Part shown: in pieces, positions 1 to 6,999 of the stretch
Layout of the letters: each line of letters starts with the position of its first letter
Position numbering within the stretch: the stretch's first letter is position 1
DNA from: Massilia antarctica
Lineage (GTDB): Bacteria; Pseudomonadota; Gammaproteobacteria; Burkholderiales; Burkholderiaceae_D
Direction: 5' to 3'
Assembly: GCF_015689335.1 (NCBI RefSeq)
Contig: NZ_CP065053.1
Location: 2,666,001-2,730,000, forward strand
Length of the DNA: 64,000 nt
Notes under the pieces: model-generated
What the model was told of the DNA's origin: nothing
The model's input: the letters and a program-made list of their open reading frames with translations, nothing else
The model's database searches: none
Position numbers and translations under genes: made by a program

Positions 1-1320
1 GACCACCACGTCGCGATACCGGTTCACCGAGCGAAACAGCGGCTCGGCGTCACCGAGCGGCAGGTGGCCGGCCGGATCGAGCCGCACGCGGTAGACGGTG
101 CCGCGTTTCAGGCTGCCGATCAGCAGCGAATGCTCCCATCCCGGAATGGCGGCCTTGCCGCCGCCCTTGTAGTACGCGACCGAGGACGGCGCCAGCGTGG
201 GCCAGCAGATGTAATACAGGCTGTTCTCGGCGCACACCGGGTCCTTGAAACTGGAGCTGCTGTCGACCGTGTAGAAGGTCTTGAGCGGTTCGACGAAGTC
301 CGTATCGGACCACGACGATTCGCGCTGCACCGGCACGCCGGGCGGCACCTGGGTGCCGTTCAGGGCCGGGTCCTTGACGCCTTCGCAGCCGCCTTCGGCC
401 GCCGAATAATTGGCGTAGGCGTAGCCGGCATCGTCCTTGCGGCCGGCCACGTTCGGCCAGCCGTAATTGCGGCCGGCCAGGATCAGATTGAGTTCATCGT
501 CGGTATTCGGCCCCTGGTCGGTGGCGTACAGTTCTCCGGAAGGGCTGAAGGCCATGCCTTGGGTATTGCGGATGCCCCAGGCATACACATGGCTTTTCAC
601 GCCGTGGATCACCGGGTTATCGAGCGGGATGGAGCCGTCCAGGTTCAGGCGCAGGATCTTGCCGCGATAGCGGCTCCAGTCGGCGGCGCGCACCTCGGCG
701 GCGCTCGGCAGCACCTGGGCCTGGTTCTGCACGCACAGATACCTCATCTGGTTGGCTCCCTGGTCGCCGATCGAGTAATACAGCTTGCGGTCGGGACCGA
801 ACAGCAGGCGCGCCGATTGATGGTCGTGCGAGGACGGCAAGCCTTTGATCAGGTCGGTCGGCGAGCCCAGTGTGCGGGTCTTGGCATCGTAGGTGTAGCG
901 GCGGATCGCGGTCCGGTTGGGAAACTGGCCGCCGTCGCCGCTCGCGTAGGAGAACGATACATACACATAATCGTGGCCGCGCTTGGCGAGCAAGTCCGGA
1001 TGCAGCGCCAGGCCGAGCAGGCCATCCTGCGCCTTGTCCGAGACGACCGCCTCGTCGATGGTGGCGATGACGATTTTGGTGCCGCTGTCGGGATCGACGC
1101 GCAGCACGCGCTTGCCGATCTGTTCGGTCAGCCATAACTGGCCATCCGGTCCCAGCACCATGTTGTGCGGATTGGCAAAGCCGGTGGCGACCACTTTCCT
1201 GGAAAAGCCGGGCGGCAGCGGCGCAACCCTGGCGCCGGGCGGCGGCGGCGGCTCCGCCCAGGCCGGCGTGCCGACGGTCAGCAGAAGGATGAGTGCGTGG
1301 GCAATGCCGTTCCGATTCAT
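1..1320 (-). CDS. gdhB: Soluble PQQ-dependent glucose dehydrogenase, C-terminus cut by the window edge
   Basis: Periplasmic quinoprotein that oxidises glucose and other aldoses using PQQ and calcium. The frame is open from ATG at 1320 to base 1, so the last few dozen codons lie outside the window. The N-terminus is a signal peptide (hydrophobic run, then PAWA). The body follows the Acinetobacter soluble GDH very closely: DHQSARLLFGPD then YYSIGDQG around the PQQ/catalytic His region, KILRLNLDGSIP, ATDQGPNTDDELNLI, YGWPNVAGRKDD, YICWPTLAPSS and SLKRGTVYRVRLDP. A Shine-Dalgarno GGAGG lies just upstream of the ATG. Family assignment comes from recalled similarity and is strong; substrate preference is inferred. 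It stands alone, with no pqq genes visible here. Confidence 0.92.
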   Translation of the reverse strand, partial: MNRNGIAHALILLLTVGTPAWAEPPPPPGARVAPLPPGFSRKVVATGFANPHNMVLGPDGQLWLTEQIGKRVLRVDPDSGTKIVIATIDEAVVSDKAQDGLLGLALHPDLLAKRGHDYVYVSFSYASGDGGQFPNRTAIRRYTYDAKTRTLGSPTDLIKGLPSSHDHQSARLLFGPDRKLYYSIGDQGANQMRYLCVQNQAQVLPSAAEVRAADWSRYRGKILRLNLDGSIPLDNPVIHGVKSHVYAWGIRNTQGMAFSPSGELYATDQGPNTDDELNLILAGRNYGWPNVAGRKDDAGYAYANYSAAEGGCEGVKDPALNGTQVPPGVPVQRESSWSDTDFVEPLKTFYTVDSSSSFKDPVCAENSLYYICWPTLAPSSVAYYKGGGKAAIPGWEHSLLIGSLKRGTVYRVRLDPAGHLPLGDAEPLFRSVNRYRDVVV

Positions 1321-1369
1321 GTTTCCTCCGTGGGGGGCGGTTGATGTATGAACAACAATGCAATATACC

Positions 1370-2311
1370 TTACCTGGTGTCGGGCGCATCGGGCTGCGCT
1401 TGCGGGACCGCCTCGCCGGGTGTCGCCAGCACCTGGGTCCAGTAAATGCGGGGGCTCTCGCCCGCATGGTTGATGGCGTAGCCGGCGCCCATGTCGGTAT
1501 ATTGCGCATCCATCACGTTGGCGCAGTGGCCCGGGCTGCCCAGCCATCCGGCGACCACGTCGTCGGCCGAGTCCTGGCCGACCGCGATGTTTTCGCCGAT
1601 GCGGCGCCAGCGATAGCCGGCTTCGAGCGCGCGTTGGTCCACCATGCGGCCATCCTTGCCCGTGTGGCTGAAGTAGTGTTGCCTGGCCATGTCGCCGCTA
1701 TGGCCCAGCGCCGTGCTGGCCAGCTCCTCGTTCCAGGCCAGCGGCGGCGCGGCTTCGAATGCTTGCGTGCCGCAGTTGCGGGCGCTGGCGCGAGCCCGGT
1801 TGACCGCTTCCAGGATGCGCTGCCCGGCTTCGCGCGGCGGCGGCAGGCGCGAGGCGGCCGAGGGCGGGGCCGGGCGGGCGAACACGATCATCCAGCTATC
1901 CCCGGTGCGGCGCGCACCGATCTCGGAAAACTGCGTGCTCAATAGCGTCTTGCAATAGCTGCGTTCGAGGCTGGCCAGGACCCGGGCGGGATCGGACACG
2001 CCGGCCACGAACATCGCGTCCGCTTGCGCCACCGGATAGCCGGCGCGCCCGATCGCCTTGTCGAGCAAGACGCCGGGAGGCAGCTGGACCCTGGACAAGG
2101 CCGGATGCGGCACCAGCCGCGCGACCGGCCCCATGGAGCGGCCCTGGCAGGTGTGCGGGGCGGCGCGGTAGGCGTTGATCAGCTCGATGAGCGTGGTGCC
2201 CTGCTGGGCGCTGGCCGGCAGTGCGGCAAGGAGCAGGCTGGCGGCCAGCCAGCGCAGCCGGGTGCGGATGGATCCCTGCGGCGGTGCGGTGTGGGGAGCG
2301 AGGGTCGTCAT
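1370..2311 (-). CDS. Secreted CAP-domain (SCP/PR1-like) protein
   Basis: 313-residue protein with a signal peptide (hydrophobic stretch ending PASAQQ near residue 36). The C-terminal half is a CAP domain of the bacterial YkwD type: WNEELASTALGHSGDMA, HYFSHTGKDG, then GENIAVGQ, GSPGHCANVM and DMGAGYA. These cover the usual His/Glu/His surface of the fold. The N-terminal half (residues 37-150) looks like a separate, unassigned secreted domain. Bacterial CAP proteins are exported and usually of unknown biochemical role, so no activity is claimed. It lies 49 bp upstream of gdhB on the same strand. Confidence 0.85.
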   Translation of the reverse strand: MTTLAPHTAPPQGSIRTRLRWLAASLLLAALPASAQQGTTLIELINAYRAAPHTCQGRSMGPVARLVPHPALSRVQLPPGVLLDKAIGRAGYPVAQADAMFVAGVSDPARVLASLERSYCKTLLSTQFSEIGARRTGDSWMIVFARPAPPSAASRLPPPREAGQRILEAVNRARASARNCGTQAFEAAPPLAWNEELASTALGHSGDMARQHYFSHTGKDGRMVDQRALEAGYRWRRIGENIAVGQDSADDVVAGWLGSPGHCANVMDAQYTDMGAGYAINHAGESPRIYWTQVLATPGEAVPQAQPDAPDTR

Positions 2312-2455
2312 GGCGGCGATTCTAACAGCGCCCGCCGCGCGGGTCGATTTGGCCGATTCCCGGGCAGTGGGGCCCGCATATTTGCTATGCTAGCGTTTTT
2401 CCACCGGCCGGCGCGTGTGCGCGGGCCGGCGAACCTCATTTACGGAGTAGTGCAT

Positions 2456-2992
2456 ATGGCCTCGTTGCAAGAGCAGTTTTTGAAAGCCGGCCTGGTCGAC
2501 AAAAACAAGGTCAAACAGGCCCACCAGGACAAGAGCAAGCAGAAGAAGGTCGAGCGCCGCACCGGCATCGAGACCGTCGATGAAGCGCGCCTGGCCGCCC
2601 TCGAAACCCAGCGCAAGAACGCCGAGCGGGCGCGCGAACTCAATGCCCAGCGCGACGCGGCCGCGAACGAGAAAGCGATCGGCGCGCAGATCACCCAGAT
2701 GGTGCAGAAGAATCGCCAGAGCAAGGGCAATGGCGACATCGCCTACAACTTCACGCACAACAACAAGATCGAGCGTTTCTATGTGTCGGCCGCAGTGCAG
2801 GCGCACCTGGTGGCCGGTCGCCTGGTGATCGTTCGCCAGGGCGATTCCACCGAACTGGTGCCGCGCGTGATTGCCGATAAAATCGCCGAGCGCGATGCTT
2901 CCATCGTGGTGCGCGTGAATAAAACCAGCACCGAAGTCGATGCGGACGATCCGTACGCGGCGTTCCAGATTCCCGATGACCTGATGTGGTAG
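2456..2992 (+). CDS. DUF2058 domain protein (YaiL-like)
   Basis: 178-residue cytoplasmic protein. ATG at 2456 is chosen because it follows a GGAG Shine-Dalgarno and begins the conserved start MASLQEQFLKAGLVDK; the frame is open further upstream but without family character. The first half is highly charged and probably a coiled coil (Lys/Arg/Glu-rich, residues 15-85). The second half contains YNFTHNNKIERFYVS and ends in PYAAFQIPDDLMW, typical of DUF2058. The family is widespread in proteobacteria and its function is not known to me. It is monocistronic, between genes on the opposite strand. Confidence 0.9.
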   Translation: MASLQEQFLKAGLVDKNKVKQAHQDKSKQKKVERRTGIETVDEARLAALETQRKNAERARELNAQRDAAANEKAIGAQITQMVQKNRQSKGNGDIAYNFTHNNKIERFYVSAAVQAHLVAGRLVIVRQGDSTELVPRVIADKIAERDASIVVRVNKTSTEVDADDPYAAFQIPDDLMW

Positions 2993-3010
2993 CGGGGTGC
3001 GGCGCGTCGT

Positions 3011-4015
3011 TCAGGGCGCGCGGGCCGGTTCCGCGCGGCCCGAAAAACGGGCACGGTACTGCAGCGGATTGACGCCGAAATTGCGCAAAAATACCCGGCG
3101 CAAGGTTTGTTCTTCGGCGTAGCCGATCTTCAGGCAGATGGCTTTCAGGGGCAGGGTGCTCGATTCCAGCGCGCGGCAAGCCGCTTCCATGCGGATCGCC
3201 TCGACGGTCTTGGCCGGCGTGCGGCCCACCGTGGCGGTGTAGACGCGCACGAAGGTGCGCAGCGACATGTTGGCCATCTCCGCCAGCCGCGCCACGCCGA
3301 GATCCTGATCGATGTGGCTGGCGATCCAGGAATGCAGGCTGGCGAAATTGCCGTCGTCGCGCGCTTGCGTGGCCAGCGGCACGCTGAATTGCGATTGTCC
3401 GCCGGCGCGCTTGATGAACATCACCAGCTGGCGCGCGGTCTGGATCGCGATCTGGTGGCCATGGTCCGCTTCGATCAGGGCCAGGCTCATGTCGATGCCG
3501 GCGGTGACGCCGGCCGAGGTCCACAGCGCGCCATCCTGGATGAACAGGGCATCCGGGTCGACCCGTACCTGCGGGTGGCGCTGCTGGAGGCGATCGGCCC
3601 AGGCCCAGTGCGTGGCCACGCGGCGTCCGTCCAGGTGGCCGGTGGCGGCCAGCACAAACGCCCCGGTGCACACCGAGCATACGCGCCGCACGCCGGCTGC
3701 GCGGCCGGCGATCCAGGCCGCCAGTTGCGGACAGACGGAAAATTCCTCGCCCTTGCAGCCGCCCGCGACGATCAAGGTATCGATATCGGTTCCGTCCAGG
3801 GTGGCCAGCGTCCGCGTGTCGACCGCCAGGCCGGCGCTGGACATGACGCTGCCGCCGCCGACGGAGGCGACCACGGTTTCATACAGCGTTTGCGCGCCGG
3901 CGCCCTCGCCAAGCCGGTTGGCCGTGGCGAACGCCTGCAGCGGGCCGGCCAGGTCGAGCAGGTTCATGTCCTCGTAAGCGAGAAAGACAATGCGCCGCGT
4001 GGTCGGACCGGACAT
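3011..4015 (-). CDS. GlxA/FtrA-type AraC-family transcriptional regulator with DJ-1/PfpI domain
   Basis: 334 residues. Residues about 8-180 form a DJ-1/PfpI (class I amidotransferase-like) sensor domain, with the nucleophile-elbow cysteine in SVCTGAFVLA. Residues about 220-325 are a double helix-turn-helix AraC DNA-binding domain (VARLAEMANMSLRTFVRVY; LKAICLKIGYAEEQTLRRVF). Such regulators usually control amine or amino-acid catabolism or respond to small carbonyl compounds; the ligand cannot be told here. It lies 35 bp downstream of a secreted DJ-1/PfpI gene on the same strand, so the two are probably co-transcribed. Confidence 0.9.
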   Translation of the reverse strand: MSGPTTRRIVFLAYEDMNLLDLAGPLQAFATANRLGEGAGAQTLYETVVASVGGGSVMSSAGLAVDTRTLATLDGTDIDTLIVAGGCKGEEFSVCPQLAAWIAGRAAGVRRVCSVCTGAFVLAATGHLDGRRVATHWAWADRLQQRHPQVRVDPDALFIQDGALWTSAGVTAGIDMSLALIEADHGHQIAIQTARQLVMFIKRAGGQSQFSVPLATQARDDGNFASLHSWIASHIDQDLGVARLAEMANMSLRTFVRVYTATVGRTPAKTVEAIRMEAACRALESSTLPLKAICLKIGYAEEQTLRRVFLRNFGVNPLQYRARFSGRAEPARAP

Positions 4016-4050
4016 GGGGGTTCCTTATTCAGGCAGTAGGAAGAGGCGCA

Positions 4051-5178
4051 TTATCGCCCCTGCCATGGATACTCCGCTTCCAGCACGACGAAACGGGCGG
4101 CCGCCGCGCCGTAGCGGGTGGTGATGTCGTCCAGCGCTTTATCGAGCACCAGCGCCGACGGCGTGGAGTCGAACCCGGGCAGGATCGACTCGGGCTGCTT
4201 GCCCCGGCCGGCGACCATGTCGGGAACCAGCATCAAGCCGTTGCGCGTCCTGACCGGAGAGTCGGACTGCGCAAGCGCGTGGACGCGCGCGCGCAGGGTG
4301 GCGGTATAGGCGTCGGCGGTGAGCGAGAGCGCCAGTTCGTCCACGCCGTCGGCCACGGGAATGCCGATATCCTGGGTTGGACGCAGAAAATACGAGATGA
4401 CGGCCGTCACGCGGTCGCCGAAGGTGATGCGGAAAGAGTCGCTGCTGTGGGCGCTGCCCCAGTTGCCGACGCCGAGCTGCGTGGCCACGACGCGCGCGCG
4501 TTCGCTGCCGCCAATGGCTTCGACCAGTGCCAGGGCGGTCGGAATGGCGGCGCTGATGCCGGCGCTCGATACGATTTTTCCATCGGCGACATAGCGCGTG
4601 TTCTTCAGCCAGACCGTCTCCGGAAAGGCCGCCACGCGCGACTGGTGGGTGCTCCAGTGGCCGGTCGCGCGGTGGCCGCGCGTCAGGCCGGCCTTGGCCA
4701 GCACGATCGACCCATTGCAAATGCTGACCATGGTCGCGCCTTTCGCCGCCTGGGCGCCAACCCAGGCCAGCAGGGCCGGATCGCCGCTCTTGTTCATGGC
4801 GGGGACGACGACGTAATCGGCGCCGTCGGGATAGCGCTGGTCGAACTGGGCGACGGTATTGTCCGGGGCGATTTTCAATGGCGGCAGTTGCAGCAGGCCG
4901 GCTTGGGTGGCCACGCTGACGACGTCGGCGACACCGGATTGGGCAAGCACGCCGTAAGGGAGCACGAAGTCGGACATCACCGTGCCGCTGTTTTCGCCAA
5001 GGACCGCGATGACAGGGCGGGTACGCCCGAAACGCGGCGCGTAGGCGTCGATTTTTTCGCCGGGCCGGACCTCGGTCACGGCCGCTGCCACCACGGGCGT
5101 GCCCTGCTGGGCGGAGGCGGGCGCCGTCAAGGCGAGGGAGGCAAGTGCGATGAGCACCAAGCGCGTGAATCCAGTCAT
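4051..5178 (-). CDS. Secreted DJ-1/PfpI family protein
   Basis: 375 residues from ATG at 5178, which follows AGGAG and opens a clear signal peptide ending TAPASAQQ. The upstream in-frame extension is ignored. The core is a DJ-1/PfpI domain with PVIAVLGEN, YVVVPAMN and the cysteine elbow MVSICNGSIVLAKAGL, close to the elbow of the downstream GlxA-like regulator. A C-terminal extension of about 120 residues is unassigned. An exported DJ-1 protein is less common than the cytoplasmic form. Its pairing with a regulator carrying a related sensor domain suggests a shared ligand or a common origin, which is inference. Confidence 0.82.
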   Translation of the reverse strand: MTGFTRLVLIALASLALTAPASAQQGTPVVAAAVTEVRPGEKIDAYAPRFGRTRPVIAVLGENSGTVMSDFVLPYGVLAQSGVADVVSVATQAGLLQLPPLKIAPDNTVAQFDQRYPDGADYVVVPAMNKSGDPALLAWVGAQAAKGATMVSICNGSIVLAKAGLTRGHRATGHWSTHQSRVAAFPETVWLKNTRYVADGKIVSSAGISAAIPTALALVEAIGGSERARVVATQLGVGNWGSAHSSDSFRITFGDRVTAVISYFLRPTQDIGIPVADGVDELALSLTADAYTATLRARVHALAQSDSPVRTRNGLMLVPDMVAGRGKQPESILPGFDSTPSALVLDKALDDITTRYGAAAARFVVLEAEYPWQGR

Positions 5179-5387
5179 GTTTGAAACTCCTGTCAGGCCA
5201 TCGGTAAAGTCGCGGAACGCCGGCGCGGACGTCAACGCCGGCGGGTAGCAGGGCCATCTTACGAGGAGGTGGTTTTGGCGTAAATGACAAAATACAGTCA
5301 ATTCACGCCACGAGCGGCATGGACGCGCGGGTGCGGCGTCGCCACAGGGGCACCGGCCGGTGCGGAGTATCGGTTTCGAAACAAAAA

Positions 5388-5409
5388 CGCCAACCTGCAT
5401 GGGTTGGCG
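5388..5409 (-). terminator. Rho-independent terminator after the Lys/Ala-rich secreted protein gene
   Basis: Perfect 8-bp stem CGCCAACC / GGTTGGCG with a 6-nt loop. On the minus strand it is followed by a T run (plus-strand A run at 5383-5387). It lies about 60 bp downstream of the stop at 5468. Confidence 0.85.
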
Positions 5410-5467
5410 TTTCGCTTGCCGCTACGGCGGTCAAGACCATCCCCGCCGCAGCGGGGGATGGCGGGGA

Positions 5468-5863
5468 TTACTTGGCGGCCGGGGTCGCGGCTGCAGCGAC
5501 AACCGGTGCCGCTGCTGGCGCGCTGGCGGCTTTTTCCGCTGGCATGGCTTCTTTGGCTGCCTTGGCTTGTTTCGCTGCCTTGGCGTGGGCCTTGCCGGAC
5601 TTCTTGTGGGTTTTTACTTCGGTCTTGGTGGTGGTGACTTCTTCCTTGGCACCCGGAGTAACCGTGGTTTCCTTGGTTTCGGTCTTGACCACCTGCGCGT
5701 CCTTGACATCGGTCTTCACGACCTTGGTTTCCTTCGATTCGGTCTTGACGACGTGCGCTTCGGTTTTTACCGCTGGCGCAGCTGCGGCGGCAGGAGCAGG
5801 AGCTTGAGCGAAAGCAGCGGTAGCGAACAGGCCGGTGATCAGGGTAGCGATAATTTTGGTCAT
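5468..5863 (-). CDS. Small secreted Lys/Ala/Thr-rich protein
   Basis: 131 residues. It has a signal peptide ending ATAAFAQ, then a low-complexity chain of Ala/Pro and repeated charged units of the form VVKTExKET / VKTDVKD, then a Lys/Ala-rich tail. There are no cysteines or recognisable domain. The start and signal peptide are near copies of the next gene upstream (5923-6126), so the two are tandem paralogues. Probably an intrinsically disordered periplasmic or surface-associated protein. Function unknown. Confidence 0.75.
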   Translation of the reverse strand: MTKIIATLITGLFATAAFAQAPAPAAAAAPAVKTEAHVVKTESKETKVVKTDVKDAQVVKTETKETTVTPGAKEEVTTTKTEVKTHKKSGKAHAKAAKQAKAAKEAMPAEKAASAPAAAPVVAAAATPAAK

Positions 5864-5922
5864 GATGTGATTTCCTTAGAATTGGTATAAACGGTTTATT
5901 TTGTTTGTGTGAAGCGTCTTGC

Positions 5923-6126
5923 TTACTTGCTTGCCTGCGGAGCCGGCTTGGCGGCTTCGGTGGCGGTCTTGATGTCCTGGGCTGGTGCTTTGACTGCGGC
6001 TTTGGTATCAACCTTTACTTCAGCCTTCGCTACCGGTGTTGCTGGTGCCGGGGCCGGGGCCGGGGACTGAGCGAATGCGGCGCTGGCGAACAATCCGACG
6101 GTCAGGGTAGCGATTACTTTTTTCAT
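5923..6126 (-). CDS. Small secreted Ala/Pro/Lys-rich protein, paralogue of its downstream neighbour
   Basis: 67 residues starting MKKVIATLTVGLFASAAFAQ, almost the same signal peptide as the 131-residue neighbour (MTKIIATLITGLFATAAFAQ). The mature part is only about 47 residues, rich in Ala, Pro and Lys, and appears disordered. A Shine-Dalgarno (AAAAAGGA) lies upstream. The two genes are 59 bp apart on the same strand, consistent with tandem duplication followed by expansion of the charged repeat in the second copy. Function unknown. Confidence 0.72.
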   Translation of the reverse strand: MKKVIATLTVGLFASAAFAQSPAPAPAPATPVAKAEVKVDTKAAVKAPAQDIKTATEAAKPAPQASK

Positions 6127-6371
6127 GGTCAGTCCTTTTTCTGGGTTGAGGTTCGGTGCACATTTGCCGTGTCACTGAGCTGAAAACGCCGCCCGCAACC
6201 AAGGCGTTGACGGCCTTTACACGCGCTTACAAGTTGCGCTAATTGCTTACAACTCGGCAGCTGCCGTCAAACAGAGCGTGGCAAGCGATTGTGCGGCCAC
6301 CGGTGCGGTCCGGAATCAGGGTAGCGAGGGAGTGGACTGCTGCCATTTGCCTATCCGACGAAAGGATCGTC

Positions 6372-6935
6372 TTGAACATCCGCTTGATGGGACTCATGGC
6401 TGCCATGGCAATCGGTTGTAGCGCGGGAGCGGATGCGCAGCCGAATCCGACCAGCGTGTACACCGACATCGCCGGCAAGTCGTGCCAGAAATCGGTCGAT
6501 GACAAGGTCTGTGGCGCCTACACATTGACCTGTCCCGGCGTGGGCAAGTACCGCCTGCACATCCTCGACGACGACGGACGCAATTCGATTGACATCGTGA
6601 GCCCGGATGCGAGGATTTTTTCGCTCAATTACTGGGACGTCGTCACTCCTGGATTTTCCACCCTCGGCAAAAAAGCTGAATGGCGGGTTGCCAACATCGC
6701 TGGGAAGTCGGTTCCGGTGGCCTTGATCGTGCGCCTGAGCGTGATGGATCAAAGCGACCCGGAGCGCCCGAAGCGGCGTGCGGTCCTTGTGGTGGCGCGC
6801 ATCGGCAAGGACACGGCCTGTGTGGTGGACGTGGTCGATGCGGCATCCGCCGCCGCCAATGCCGCGGCCAGGGCCGCCGCCGATCGTCCAGCGCAAGCCT
6901 GTTTGAAGTCCGTTGCGCCTTGGTCGGTTCGCTAG
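6372..6935 (+). CDS. Hypothetical secreted protein
   Basis: 187 residues from a TTG start at 6372, chosen because an AAAGGA Shine-Dalgarno sits about 6 bases upstream and a signal peptide follows at once (LMGLMAAMAIGCSAGADAQ). The longer in-frame extension upstream has no such features. IGC could be a weak lipobox, but a signal peptidase I site is at least as likely. The mature part has Cys pairs (SCQKSVDDKVCGAYTLTC) suggesting a disulfide-bonded periplasmic fold, and an Ala-rich segment near the end. I do not recognise a family. It is divergent from the 5923 gene. Confidence 0.65.
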   Translation: MNIRLMGLMAAMAIGCSAGADAQPNPTSVYTDIAGKSCQKSVDDKVCGAYTLTCPGVGKYRLHILDDDGRNSIDIVSPDARIFSLNYWDVVTPGFSTLGKKAEWRVANIAGKSVPVALIVRLSVMDQSDPERPKRRAVLVVARIGKDTACVVDVVDAASAAANAAARAAADRPAQACLKSVAPWSVR

Positions 6936-6999
6936 CGCAGGACCAAGCCCTTGCCGGCACGGACACGACGCCGCGCACGGGAGCGCCAGTCACGCGCCA

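Noticed and set aside
2024..2455. N-terminal extension of the DUF2058 protein
   Set aside because: Overlaps the divergent CAP gene and has no family similarity; ATG 2456 has a ribosome site.
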